DNA from: Saprospiraceae bacterium
GTDB lineage: Bacteria > Bacteroidota > Bacteroidia > Chitinophagales > Saprospiraceae
Length of the DNA: 58,694 nucleotides
Assembly: GCA_021739645.1 (NCBI GenBank)
Contig: JAIPBL010000034.1
Location: forward strand, 1 to 58,694
Direction of reading: 5' to 3'
Positions within the stretch are counted from its first letter, which is position 1; each line of letters starts with the position of its first letter. The notes under the pieces were generated by a model, which worked only from the letters and a program-made list of their open reading frames with translations, made no database searches and was not told the DNA's origin. This document shows, one piece after another, positions 1 through 8,514 of this stretch. A program made the translations under genes and the position numbers.

Positions 1-135
1 AATATTCGTTTGCTACGCTCATCCAAGTAAGGTGATACTTGTACCCATTTTTGTCTCAAATCTTCTACTAATTTTGCCCTGTTTCCCATTGCGCAAATAT
101 AAACATAAATAGGAAGTTATTTTTGCGCAAACCCT
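1..135 (-). mobile_element. Left-edge end of an ISAzo13-like insertion sequence, with the start of its transposase
   Basis: On the minus strand an ATG at 87-89 opens a frame running off the window edge. It reads MGNRAKLVEDLRQKW and then VQVSPYLDERSKRI, which resembles the N-terminus of ISAzo13-family transposases (a helix followed by a P-[YH]-L-[DN]-E-R-x-[RK]-R segment). The octamer TTGCGCAA occurs at 89-96 and again at 123-130, and may mark the terminal or transposase-binding region. The outer boundary near 131-140 is inferred from where the neighbouring secreted-protein frame stops making sense. Only 29 codons are visible, so the family call is tentative. Confidence 0.55.
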
Positions 136-564
136 TAGTTTTGTATTGCCGTTATAAAATCCCAGTTTAACCACTACCCAGCTCAACGAACCAGAAATTT
201 TTGCCTGCACCGAAAGCGTGTACATTTTTCCCGGCGTAATTCCCGTCTGTGATTGAGACATTGTCGCATAGCTAGACGACAATTTAGCTGCCTTGCTTCC
301 CGCATAACTATCTGTCGTATTGGAGACGGTTCCTGAGGTAGTCCAACCTGTCAAGTTGGTATCCAAATCGGTATTTGTAAGCAAAACGCAAGCAGGAGGC
401 AGGAACATGGACAATTGCTTGTCTAACCTTTCTTCAAATTGACGAAAAAACTTGGCTGCAAATCCTTCTTGGATATTGGGAGCGTACGCAAAAACGATCT
501 CTGATGTAATCAAGAGGACTACAATTGCCAAGAAAAAATTGAGTGTAAGTCGAATGAACTTCAT
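136..564 (-). pseudogene. Secreted protein with carbohydrate-binding-like domain, 3' end cut off by the insertion sequence
   Basis: The frame starts at 564 with a hydrophobic signal segment (about residues 5-27). Residues 60-143 (ACVLLTNTDLDTNLTGW, later ITPGKMYTLSVQAK and VKLGFYNGNTKL) look like the first half of a jelly-roll carbohydrate-binding or discoidin-like domain, where such proteins typically carry N-x-D-F/L-x-x-x-x-x-GW and a Y-x-L-S-x-x-A-K strand. After about residue 143 the reading frame continues to position 19 as unrelated cysteine- and basic-rich sequence that overlaps the transposase start. The native C-terminus therefore appears lost to the insertion. The role of the original protein is unknown. 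Confidence 0.5.
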
Positions 565-974
565 ACGTTTTTGTTTTGAGTACCTGCATTATGTTCGGGG
601 GAGTCGATTCATTTAGTCCGAAAGTTGCCACAGAGAACAACCATTGGTTGAGTGGTTGGTGTCACAAGTTCAATATGGCCAAGCTTTCAATTGAGTTTAC
701 CAAAAAAATATATGAGAAGGAATGTGGATTCTTAATTGACGAAAGGAAGGGAATGATTTGATGTGCCTCTAAACTCCTCAAATGCTATTCTGATGTTCAA
801 TTGTGTGTTTTTTTTTTTTCACATTACCCGATTTACCAAAAGATCGAGATTACAACCAAGAGGAGAAATGGATATTCAATAATAGAGGGAAAAGCAAGAG
901 GGTAGATTGCTCATCCGGCAAACATTATGCCAACAGTGTTTTCAAATTTCAAGGAATTAATATAAGTGGCACAC
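565..974. other. Intergenic stretch without a supported gene
   Basis: Only short, compositionally unconvincing open frames are present (for example 576-761 and 803-1039, plus strand). They have no recognisable domain or convincing start. A T-run lies near 808-820. I see no RNA gene or mobile element here. Confidence 0.5.
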
Positions 975-1008
975 GAAAAAAGGCATGGGCCTTGTCAGAC
1001 CCATGCCC
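975..1008 (-). terminator. Intrinsic terminator at the end of the dcw cluster
   Basis: Read on the minus strand, a GGCATGGG / CCCATGCC stem (8 bp, extended by one G-C pair) with a 10-nt loop is followed directly by TTTTTT. It lies about 135 bp downstream of the ftsZ stop codon, in the right orientation to end the ftsZ transcript. Confidence 0.8.
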
Positions 1009-1142
1009 GAAACTTGGTTTAGCAAGTTATGATGGCTAAAAATAAAAAACATTTGCGGATTGCTTGATTGTTAAAATGGCTTGATTGTTTTTGCCCCACG
1101 GACAACAATCTAACAATATAACAATCCAGCAATCATCTTCTC

Positions 1143-2606
1143 CTAATCCACATTGTCGTGAAGGAACGAATTTCCCTCCCTCAATTGCGGTTCTGATTTA
1201 TTCTGTGAAATAGTCCATTTTGAGTAGTCAATTTCGTCCGAGCCCGCCACGTCCTCTAGGTTGATACCTTTGCGAAGGTAAGCTGGCACGTTCTCCAACT
1301 CATTCACCGCTTGTGGGTTGCTGAGTTTCGGCTTGGAACTAATGCTTGCCAACCGTTCCTTCCGGCGGCGCTCCGCCTCCAACCGATGCTGACGCTCCTC
1401 CTCCTCTCGGTCACGGTTGTTCTTCACATAAGGCTCCTCCCGATGAAAACGGTTGTATTTGTTGAATTTCTCCGTTACATCAGGAAAGTCAATGGTGTTG
1501 TCATTATCAGATTCTTCCTCAGCGCCAAGCGTATTCAGAAAGCCTTTTCTTGGAGAAAATTCGTCTTCGTCCAACGATACCTTCACGGGTTTGGCATTAG
1601 ACTCTGGCCTTGCACCTTGGATGGCACCATTGCCTTGGACCCGCTCAAAACCTGTGGCGATGATAGTCACGCTCAGTTTGTCAGCTAGGGTTTCGTCGTA
1701 GCAGTTACCCCAAATGAGGTTCGTACCAGTGCCAGCCTCTTCTTGGACGAATTCGGTGATTTCGAAAATCTCCTCCATCGTCACTTCTTTTTTACCAGAG
1801 GTAATATTGATGAGGATGTGCTGTGCACCCCTGATATTATTCTCTTCGAGGAGTGGTGAGTTCAGCGCCTCATCCACGGCACGCTTTGCGCGGTTGTCGC
1901 CTTCGGCAATGGCCGTACCCATGATTGCCACGCCACTGTCACGCATGACCGTGTTCACGTCCTCAAAATCCACGTTCACGTAACCGGGTACGGTGATAAT
2001 CTCCGCAATGCCCTTGGCTGCAGTGGTCAAGATGTTGTCCGCTTGTCCAAAAGCCTGTGAAATGGTGAGGTTGCCGTGGATAGCCTTTAATTTGTCATTC
2101 GAGATGACGATGATGGTGTCCACATATTTCTTGAGTTCATCCAAACCCTCGTGGCCTTGAAATACCCGCTTGTTGCCTTCAAAAGTAAATGGCAACGTCA
2201 CAATGCCCACCGTCAGGATGTCCATCTCTTGCGCTGCACGGGCAATGATTGGCGCCGCACCCGTACCAGTGCCACCGCCCATTCCCGCCGTGATGAAGAG
2301 CATCTTGCAGTTGTTGCCGAGGTAGTTCTTTACCTCCTCAATGCTCTCCTCAGCGGACAGCTTGCCGATGTTTGGTTTTGAGCCAGCACCCCTACCCTCT
2401 GTGAGGGTTGGGCCGAGTTGTATTTTGGTTTGCACAGGGCTTTGGGCCATGGCCTGCTCGTCGGTATTGCAGATGGCAAAATCCACCCCAATGATGCCCT
2501 GCTTGAACATGTGGTTGACGGCATTGCTGCCTCCACCTCCAACGCCAATTACCTTGATGATTGGTGCGCCGCTATTTTTATTGTCGTCAATTAATTTGAA
2601 AATCAT
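1143..2606 (-). CDS. ftsZ: Cell division protein FtsZ
   Basis: This is the tubulin-like GTPase that polymerises into the cytokinetic ring under the membrane. The nucleotide-binding N-terminus (KVIGVGGGGSNAVNHM) and the tubulin signature GGGTGTGAAPIIA are both visible. The GTPase and C-terminal core domains fill about residues 1-325. A variable charged linker rich in E, R and N follows (about 330-430). A conserved C-terminal peptide resembling the FtsA-binding motif, VPAYLRKG, lies about 45 residues before the end, so there is an extra tail beyond it. At 487 residues it is longer than the roughly 380 of E. coli, as is common in Bacteroidota. It is the last gene of the dcw cluster and follows ftsA after an 88-bp gap holding an inverted heptamer repeat. 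Confidence 0.98.
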   Translation of the reverse strand: MIFKLIDDNKNSGAPIIKVIGVGGGGSNAVNHMFKQGIIGVDFAICNTDEQAMAQSPVQTKIQLGPTLTEGRGAGSKPNIGKLSAEESIEEVKNYLGNNCKMLFITAGMGGGTGTGAAPIIARAAQEMDILTVGIVTLPFTFEGNKRVFQGHEGLDELKKYVDTIIVISNDKLKAIHGNLTISQAFGQADNILTTAAKGIAEIITVPGYVNVDFEDVNTVMRDSGVAIMGTAIAEGDNRAKRAVDEALNSPLLEENNIRGAQHILINITSGKKEVTMEEIFEITEFVQEEAGTGTNLIWGNCYDETLADKLSVTIIATGFERVQGNGAIQGARPESNAKPVKVSLDEDEFSPRKGFLNTLGAEEESDNDNTIDFPDVTEKFNKYNRFHREEPYVKNNRDREEEERQHRLEAERRRKERLASISSKPKLSNPQAVNELENVPAYLRKGINLEDVAGSDEIDYSKWTISQNKSEPQLREGNSFLHDNVD

Positions 2607-2623
2607 AACTGCCTTTTTTTGAA

Positions 2624-2694
2624 GTTTTGAGTTATGAGTTTTGAGTTATGAGTACCGAGCGATTCATTGCTCACAACTCATAACTCATAACTCT
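2624..2694. repeat. Inverted heptamer repeat between ftsA and ftsZ
   Basis: Copies of a heptamer of the type TTTTGAG / TTATGAG on one side (2624-2650) face copies of the complement (CTCATAA) at about 2670-2694. They can fold into a long hairpin in the ftsA-ftsZ transcript. A similar arrangement with pure TTTTGAG units lies between ftsL and ftsI at 20741-20816. Confidence 0.75.
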
Positions 2695-4053
2695 CTAGAA
2701 TTCTGAATCTGGTTCGGTCTGGAACCATTCTTTCGTTTTTTGAAAAATTTTGTTGAAAAGGCCATTGCCAGCAATTTCGGCGCCTTCCGAAGATAGTTCC
2801 GCAGCTTCCATTTCCTCCACGGCTTTTGCTGCCGCAGTTTGTGGCTGATGAATGCGCTCGAACTGCACTTTTCCTTCTTCAACATCTTGAATGCCCTTCA
2901 TCAACAAGCCTATGGCTGTGGAGAATACCGGGCTTTGCAGCTGCACATGATACCCATGTGCCAGATGCTCCACCGGTGTGCCAATTCGGGTGTTCATGCC
3001 CGTGTGGAACTCCGCCAGCTTGTCGATGTGGTTCATCAAGGCACCGCCACCTGTTAGCACGAGGCCACCAATCAGCTTGCCCTCATAGCCACTCCTACGG
3101 ATTTCCCAGACCACATAATCCATCACTTCCTCCACCCGTGCTTGAATGATTCGGGCAAGGTTTTTCTCAGAAATCTCTTTGTGCTCCCGCCCCTTCAGGC
3201 CAGGAATGGTGATGACACGGTTATCGTACACCTCCTCGGCCAAGGCACTGCCAAATTTCACCTTCAGCTTCTCGGCCTGGTTCTGCATCACGTTGCAGCC
3301 CTCCTTGATGTCTTTGGTGATGACACCGCCGCCAAACGGAATGACCGCTGTGTGGCGGATGATGCCGTCCTTAAATATGGTAATATCCGTGGTACCTCCT
3401 CCGATGTCAACCAAGGCAACACCCGCCTCTTTTTCTTCCTCCGAAAGCACGGAAGTGGCGCTGGCAATTGGTTCCAGCATGATATTGGCCACTTTCAGGC
3501 CCGCCCGTTCCACACATTTCACGATGTTTTGCGTAGCCGTAATCTGCCCAGTGATGATATGGAAATTAGCCTCCAAACGCACCCCGCTCATGCCGATGGG
3601 GTCAACGATGCCTTGCTCGTCGTCCACGGTGTACTCTTGCGGCAGCACGTGGAGGATTTTGTCGCCTGGCGGCAAAACAAGCTTGTACATGTCGTTCACG
3701 AGTCGGTCAATGTCCCGCTGTCCGATTTCCGTGTGGATGTTGTCACGGGTCAGCAAGCCACGGTGTTGGAGGCTTTTGATGTGCTGCCCAGCAATGCCCA
3801 CATGGGCCACCCGGAACTCCATGCCCGCTGCACGTTGCGCAATGGCAATGGCATCGGAAATGGCACGAACGGTTTTTTCGATGTTGCTGACAACGCCACG
3901 CATGACGCCTTCGCTCTCAACTTTGCCGACTCCGAGAATTTCAAGCCTTCCATGCTCGTTTTTGCGGCCAGCAATGGCGCAGACCTTCGTGGTGCCGATG
4001 TCGAGGGCGACCACCAAATCCTGGGAGGAGAAGTTTGGATAATCCATAATCAT
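2695..4053 (-). CDS. ftsA: Cell division protein FtsA
   Basis: FtsA is the actin-fold ATPase that anchors FtsZ to the membrane and recruits late division proteins. The phosphate-1 loop LVVALDIGTTKVCAIAG sits at the N-terminus. The VALVDIGGGTTDITIF phosphate-2 motif and the adenosine motif GLVLTGGGALM are both present. The C-terminus after a variable linker (FNKIFQKTKEWFQTEP) looks like the amphipathic membrane-targeting helix. At 452 residues it is typical for Bacteroidota. The start at 4053 gives MIMDYPN; a second ATG six bases downstream is also possible. It lies between ftsQ (97-bp gap) and ftsZ. Confidence 0.97.
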   Translation of the reverse strand: MIMDYPNFSSQDLVVALDIGTTKVCAIAGRKNEHGRLEILGVGKVESEGVMRGVVSNIEKTVRAISDAIAIAQRAAGMEFRVAHVGIAGQHIKSLQHRGLLTRDNIHTEIGQRDIDRLVNDMYKLVLPPGDKILHVLPQEYTVDDEQGIVDPIGMSGVRLEANFHIITGQITATQNIVKCVERAGLKVANIMLEPIASATSVLSEEEKEAGVALVDIGGGTTDITIFKDGIIRHTAVIPFGGGVITKDIKEGCNVMQNQAEKLKVKFGSALAEEVYDNRVITIPGLKGREHKEISEKNLARIIQARVEEVMDYVVWEIRRSGYEGKLIGGLVLTGGGALMNHIDKLAEFHTGMNTRIGTPVEHLAHGYHVQLQSPVFSTAIGLLMKGIQDVEEGKVQFERIHQPQTAAAKAVEEMEAAELSSEGAEIAGNGLFNKIFQKTKEWFQTEPDSEF

Positions 4054-4150
4054 GATTTTAGTTAATGGCTCAATAGAATGAGAAGTTTGGTTATGTTTTA
4101 AGTGTTTCTACTGTGTCGTTTTCCTGTTTACTATTCAATGTAAAACAAGA

Positions 4151-4936
4151 TTATTTTCGTTCGCAAACAACCTGATTCTTGTAGCGCAGGTCAAGGGTCT
4201 TGTACTTTTGCCAGCCCTCTCGGCTTAGGCCCTCTTCGTAAAAGGTCCGCAGCTTTTTGAACTTAGCCTCCGCATTTATGTCCCATTTGCCCAGCAGGAT
4301 GGAATGGTCGCCCACCAAAGGCACCAGCACAAATTCATCTTTGCTATTGATGTGTACCTGTTCGAACATTACCTTCCAAAGCGAATCGCTGAGGATGAAA
4401 TTGGTCAGTTCAAAAAGGTCTTTCATCAAGTTGCTTTTCTTTGTCAAAAACTCCGGCGTATGTGGCGGGATATTCCCCGTCGCCACCAGTGTTCGAGCGG
4501 TGAAGTGTCGAGAGAGCGGCACTTTTGCCCCATCCTTGTCGAGGTAGTATTGCACCCCAAGCTTGTCCACCACCCTGAGAATCGGCACCCGTTGTTCGAT
4601 GTTGATTTTCACTTTACTATCAGCAGTGAGCAGCACCTCGGCGTTTTTCACAAACAGGTTTTCTTCCAAAACCCGCTCTACCTGGTCCTCATCCACCGAC
4701 GATGCAGTCTGTTCGTCCAGTGAATTGCCGATGGATTTTTCCACCAACCGAATCACATCCATGCTGTCAATCAGCAGCGCACCATCTTCCAATGGCTCCA
4801 CCTCTACCACCGTGGCACCCACTGTCAGCCCTTTTTTCCGTTCTACTGCTGCGATGATGAGCATCAGTGTGAGGAACCCACCGCCTATCCAGGCGATGCG
4901 GCGAAAGGAAGAAGATTTGTTTGCGTTGTCGAGCAT
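4151..4936 (-). CDS. ftsQ: Cell division protein FtsQ/DivIB
   Basis: This is a bitopic membrane protein of the divisome that links FtsL and FtsI with the early division proteins. A short cytoplasmic N-terminus is followed by one transmembrane helix (about residues 13-28, IAWIGGGFLTLMLIIAAV). A periplasmic POTRA-like region follows (about 35-115), then the FtsQ beta domain ending with the LDLRYKNQVVCER strand typical of the family. It is 261 residues long. Position immediately before ftsA supports the assignment. It starts 9 bp after the KilA-N gene ends, so the two are likely co-transcribed. Confidence 0.93.
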   Translation of the reverse strand: MLDNANKSSSFRRIAWIGGGFLTLMLIIAAVERKKGLTVGATVVEVEPLEDGALLIDSMDVIRLVEKSIGNSLDEQTASSVDEDQVERVLEENLFVKNAEVLLTADSKVKINIEQRVPILRVVDKLGVQYYLDKDGAKVPLSRHFTARTLVATGNIPPHTPEFLTKKSNLMKDLFELTNFILSDSLWKVMFEQVHINSKDEFVLVPLVGDHSILLGKWDINAEAKFKKLRTFYEEGLSREGWQKYKTLDLRYKNQVVCERK

Positions 4937-4945
4937 GGAAGTTGT

Positions 4946-5659
4946 TTATTTTATCACGTCTTTCAGGACATCAATATGGTACGTCCTGACTTTTCCAAAC
5001 CGTTCGTCATGTGCCGAGCCTGTTGCTATTTTTTTCGTTGCACTCAAGGCCACTGCTTTTTTGCCCCAGTCTTTTGCCAAGTGTAGCGGGCAGGCAATTC
5101 CGTTCAAGGCGCAATAACCAGCTATCGTGTAATAATGGTCATCAACGCTCAGGATTTTCGCCTCCAGCTCATCAAGCCGTTCAGCCGTATCGTCCAGTTC
5201 TTTTCGCAATTCGGAATTGATTTTTTCCTGTGCTTCCCATTGTTGGGCGAGCAGCCGAAGCGTTGCAGAGAAACCTGTTGGCGGAACTTCTTTTAGCTCC
5301 GTTTTTCCTGTGGTTAACAGTTCTTGTATTTTATCGTAAACCCAAAGTTCAAAAGCTGGTGAAAGCCACGCTGCGAATTTTAGGGCCAGTTTTTCGTCCA
5401 TCCAGGTGCCTTGGATGGAATTATAGGCGTCACCGCCTTTTATTACTCTTAGCACCTCTTTTTCAGGACCGATATCGTGATCGCGATATCGGTTTTCTAA
5501 AAGTTGAACAAAGTCTTTAGTCGTTTTCAAATAGAGAAAATGTGCTACCAATTTCCCAAACGGCTTGGCCATCTCCGTGGCATTAATCATCTTATTGCCA
5601 TCGGCAAACTCAAAGGAAATCTTTTGTCCTTCAAAATCAAATTTGATGATGTCGGCCAT
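4946..5659 (-). CDS. KilA-N domain protein inserted in the dcw cluster
   Basis: Residues about 8-120 form a KilA-N domain, a DNA-binding fold found in phages, large DNA viruses and bacterial accessory genes. Key stretches are NKMINATEMAKPFGK, IQGTWMDEKLALKFAAWLS and PAFELWVYDKIQELL. A predicted coiled coil follows (about 140-175, QWEAQEKINSELRKELDDTAERLDELEAKI). The C-terminal part (DDHYYTIAGYCALNG to the end) resembles the tail found on some Bacteroidota KilA-N proteins. The gene separates murC from ftsQ, a position where the dcw order is otherwise undisturbed. Function is unknown; a regulatory or phage-response role is conceivable but not shown. Confidence 0.8.
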   Translation of the reverse strand: MADIIKFDFEGQKISFEFADGNKMINATEMAKPFGKLVAHFLYLKTTKDFVQLLENRYRDHDIGPEKEVLRVIKGGDAYNSIQGTWMDEKLALKFAAWLSPAFELWVYDKIQELLTTGKTELKEVPPTGFSATLRLLAQQWEAQEKINSELRKELDDTAERLDELEAKILSVDDHYYTIAGYCALNGIACPLHLAKDWGKKAVALSATKKIATGSAHDERFGKVRTYHIDVLKDVIK

Positions 5660-5755
5660 AGTTGTTCAGTGTTTTGTTCTAAATTGAGTTCAAACACATT
5701 TTTATTTTCCCGTTGTGGGAATGTGCATAACGGAACAAAATCAAGCCTTTCAACC

Positions 5756-5779
5756 CCGTTACGGGAATTTCCGTAACGG
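5756..5779. repeat. Short hairpin between murC and the KilA-N gene
   Basis: CCGTTACGG and its complement CCGTAACGG flank a 6-nt loop. A degenerate copy (around CCCGTTGTGGGAATGTGCATAACGG) lies just upstream at about 5709-5733. There is no T-run, so this looks like a repeat rather than a terminator. Confidence 0.55.
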
Positions 5780-5814
5780 AGCAAACACCGATATCCCAAA
5801 TGGAATATCGCTCT

Positions 5815-7305
5815 TCACCGCCCTTTCAACCACCTCCTTATCGGCGCCACAAACGTATCAATATCCCCCGCCCCAATCGTCATCACCACGTCCAGTTCTC
5901 TGGTTTTCAGCAGTTCCAGCACGTTTGCCTTCGTCGCCAAAACACGGTTCGGGTTTTTCATTTTATCAAAAACAATCTCTGATGTGACGCCCGGCATGGG
6001 CAGTTCCCTTGCAGGGTAAATGTCCATCAAGATGATGTCGTCCAGTTTGTCAAGTTCGGCAGCGAAGCCATCCTGAAAATCCCTCGTTCGGGAGTACAGG
6101 TGCGGCTGGAAGATGCCTGTGATTCGCCGACCGGGAAACAGTTCCCGTGCCGCCTGAACCGCCGCCCGGATTTCGGTCGGGTGGTGGGCGTAGTCGTCAA
6201 TGAACACCGTCCGCTCGTCCCGATAGACGAACTCGAAGCGCCGCTTGATGCCTTTGAAGGTGAGGAGCGCCTTTCGAATGGCTTTTTCATCCACTCCCAG
6301 TTGCAGTGCTACTGCTATGGCAACTGTCGCATTTTCAATATTGTGCCGACCCGCCATGGCAAATTTCAGATTGCGGATGGAAGAAGGAGGATTGGAGGCG
6401 TCGTTATCCGCAATCCGCAATCCTGAATCCGCAATCGCCTCGTAGCTCCGGCCACCACCGCCCCGTTTTACCGGGAAAGCCTCCCAACTACGGCCGTAGG
6501 CCGGAGCTACGAAGTCGAACATGAACATCCCGTTTTCAACTCGGATGTTTTCTGAGCGAAAAGTGCCTGTCCCCAAACCAAAAGTGGAATACACAACACC
6601 CCCCGCTGTATCAAATGCTTGATTTTCAAAGTGTTGCGTCAAGTCTTCTTTAATAAAAACCTTGCCATTCGGCTTTGTTTTTTTAAGAAACTCCTTAAAT
6701 CCTGTTTCAGCCACATCTTCGGCTTTGCCATAAATGTCAAGGTGGTCGGGGTCCATGCTCAGTAGCACGGAGATTTCGGGCGAAAGATGGAGGAAGCTGC
6801 GGTCGTACTCGTCCGCTTCGGCCACCACCCATTCGCTGTCGCCGCCCACGTAGTTCGATTTGAGGTTCTGCGCAATGCCGCCCAAAAATGCTGTGCAACG
6901 AATTCCTCCCACCCGCAACAGATGCGTGATGAGGGATGAGGTCGTTGTTTTCCCATGGGTGCCAGCCACGGCAATCGTGCGCTGGCTCCGGCTGATGATG
7001 CCGAGCACTTCCGCCCGTTTTTTCAAGGGGATGCTGCCGTTCTGAAAATGCAGCAGTTCCTCAAAATCACGGGGGACGGCTGGCGTCCAGATCACCAAAT
7101 CAAGCCCAGCGGGGATTTTCGTCAAATCGGCCCCGCCGTAGTGAATTTTCATGCCCTCTTTCACCAACTTTTTGGTGAGGGCGGTTTCTGTTTTATCGTA
7201 GCCACTGACCTCGACACCTTTCATCTTGAAGTACCTCGCCAAGGCGCTCATGCCAATGCCGCCGATGCCGAGGAAGTAGATTTTTTTGATATCGTCGAGA
7301 TTCAT
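5815..7305 (-). CDS. murC: UDP-N-acetylmuramate--L-alanine ligase, with an in-frame repeat insertion
   Basis: MurC is the cytoplasmic ATP-dependent ligase adding L-alanine to UDP-MurNAc. The N-terminal Rossmann motif IYFLGIGGIGMSALARYF, the ATP-binding loop VAGTHGKTTTSSLITHLL and the YDRSFLHLSPE segment are present, along with the central-domain AMAGRHNIENA and the C-terminal FIDDYAHHPTEI. At 496 residues it is longer than usual (about 455-460). The excess is a stretch of about 45 residues (beginning around APAYGRSWEAF and ending around NPPSSIRN) encoded by palindromic repeat DNA at 6370-6511. The start codon overlaps the murG stop (ATGA-type overlap at 7302-7305), implying translational coupling. 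Confidence 0.95.
   Translation of the reverse strand: MNLDDIKKIYFLGIGGIGMSALARYFKMKGVEVSGYDKTETALTKKLVKEGMKIHYGGADLTKIPAGLDLVIWTPAVPRDFEELLHFQNGSIPLKKRAEVLGIISRSQRTIAVAGTHGKTTTSSLITHLLRVGGIRCTAFLGGIAQNLKSNYVGGDSEWVVAEADEYDRSFLHLSPEISVLLSMDPDHLDIYGKAEDVAETGFKEFLKKTKPNGKVFIKEDLTQHFENQAFDTAGGVVYSTFGLGTGTFRSENIRVENGMFMFDFVAPAYGRSWEAFPVKRGGGGRSYEAIADSGLRIADNDASNPPSSIRNLKFAMAGRHNIENATVAIAVALQLGVDEKAIRKALLTFKGIKRRFEFVYRDERTVFIDDYAHHPTEIRAAVQAARELFPGRRITGIFQPHLYSRTRDFQDGFAAELDKLDDIILMDIYPARELPMPGVTSEIVFDKMKNPNRVLATKANVLELLKTRELDVVMTIGAGDIDTFVAPIRRWLKGR
6370..6511. repeat. Composite palindromic repeat inserted in frame in murC
   Basis: A perfect 13-bp inverted repeat, CGTAGCTCCGGCC (6441-6453) and GGCCGGAGCTACG (6499-6511), adjoins a second inverted set built on ATTGCGGAT / ATCCGCAAT (6370-6436). 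The same 13-mer recurs at 43741-43753 inside a MITE-like element. The insert adds a multiple of three bases without a stop codon. Confidence 0.75.
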
Positions 7306-8396
7306 TTTACCAATTTCAATATTTCCTTCGCAATGTCTTCGGCTGCATTTGGCTTTGCTAACTGCTTGATGTTTTCGCCCAATCGCTTGCCCAGTTCAGC
7401 GTTTTCAAGCACCTCCAGCGCCGTCCAAAGCAGCCGTTCTTTTGCCTCTACATCTTTCACCATCAGAGCTGCATCTTTTTCCACCAAGGCCAAAGCGTTC
7501 TTCGTCTGGTGGTCGTCGGTCACGTTCGGCGATGGAACGAGGATGGCCGGCTTTCCGACCAAGCACATCTCCGAAATGGAGAGTGCTCCGGCCCTGCCAA
7601 TGACCAAATCCGCTGCGGCGTAAGCCAAATCCATTCTGTCAATGAACGAGCGGGCTTGCACGTTGGGCAGCTTCGCCGTGTCACACTGGATGTAGCTGTC
7701 TTCGTAAAATTTGCCGATTTGCCAAAGAACTTGCACATCTTTTCGCTCCTGGAGCAGGGCTGTGTTTGTCGCCAAAGCCTCGTTCAAAGCTCTCGCACCG
7801 CCACTGCCTCCAAAAACAAAAATTGTCTTTTTCGAACTGTCCAGCTTGAAGTATTCCAAGCCTTCGCTACGCTTTTTATCCAAATTTTCAAAGACCTCCG
7901 ACCGTACTGGGTTGCCAGTCAGCACGATTTTCTCCTTCGGAAAAAACTTCTCCATTCCGTCGTAGGCAACGCAGATTTTCTTGGCTTTTTTTGCCAAAAT
8001 CCGGTTCGTCACGCCGGGGTAGCCGTTTTGTTCCTGCAAAACAGTTGGGACACCCGCCGCCCCTGCTGCGTTCAGCGTGGGGCCGCTTGCGTAGCCGCCG
8101 ACTCCTACCGCCACATCTGGCCGAAAGCGCCGAACGATTTGCCTCGCTTTCCAACTGCTGGCGATGAGCTTGAACGGAAACATCAGGTTTTGCCATGTCA
8201 ATTTCCGCTGGAAGCCGCTAATCCAAAGTCCTTCGATTTGGTAGCCAGCCTTTGGAACTTTTTCCATCTCCAGCTTGCCCTTTGCGCCGACGAACAGTAT
8301 TTCGGCATCGGGCCTGATTTTTTTTACCGCATCGGCAATGGCGATGGCGGGAAAAACATGCCCGCCTGTGCCACCGCCACTAATTATTATTCTCAT
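7302..8396 (-). CDS. murG: UDP-GlcNAc:lipid I N-acetylglucosaminyltransferase MurG
   Basis: MurG is the membrane-associated GT-B glycosyltransferase making lipid II from lipid I. The glycine-rich motif RIIISGGGTGGHVFPAIAIADAV is at the N-terminus. The UDP-GlcNAc-binding FGGSGGARALN and the GRAGALSISEMCLVGKPAILVPSP region lie in the C-terminal half. I chose the ATG at 8396, giving 364 residues: the frame stays open upstream to 8444, but those 16 codons are encoded by repeat DNA (TKARTGSPCC). It overlaps murC by four bases. Confidence 0.97.
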   Translation of the reverse strand: MRIIISGGGTGGHVFPAIAIADAVKKIRPDAEILFVGAKGKLEMEKVPKAGYQIEGLWISGFQRKLTWQNLMFPFKLIASSWKARQIVRRFRPDVAVGVGGYASGPTLNAAGAAGVPTVLQEQNGYPGVTNRILAKKAKKICVAYDGMEKFFPKEKIVLTGNPVRSEVFENLDKKRSEGLEYFKLDSSKKTIFVFGGSGGARALNEALATNTALLQERKDVQVLWQIGKFYEDSYIQCDTAKLPNVQARSFIDRMDLAYAAADLVIGRAGALSISEMCLVGKPAILVPSPNVTDDHQTKNALALVEKDAALMVKDVEAKERLLWTALEVLENAELGKRLGENIKQLAKPNAAEDIAKEILKLVK

Positions 8397-8413
8397 GGTT
8401 GTCGTTCTTCTGC

Positions 8414-8514
8414 AACACGGACTGCCAGTCCGTGCTTTTGTCATGTCTGGTTATACCACTATTTCAAAGTCAGCCAATTTAGTAGCGTGGAAGCACGGAC
8501 TGGCAGTCCGTGTT
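8414..8514. repeat. Palindromic repeat element between ftsW and murG
   Basis: Two 22-bp inverted arms built on CACGGACTGCCAGTCCGTG (itself a palindrome) occupy 8414-8435 and 8493-8514, enclosing about 57 bp. The same arms with a 9-bp interior occur at 50621-50673. The last base pairs of the element overlap the TAA stop codon of ftsW, and the element supplies the whole ftsW-murG spacer. Confidence 0.8.

Noticed and set aside
3142-4065. Long open frames on the plus strand opposite ftsA
   Set aside because: These are antisense shadows of a well-conserved gene in GC-rich codons; no ribosome-binding site or recognisable protein.
5469-5492. Near-palindrome in the KilA-N gene as an in-frame repeat insertion
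   Set aside because: The arms have mismatches and the encoded YRDHDIG segment is close to what KilA-N proteins normally have there, so an insertion is not required.
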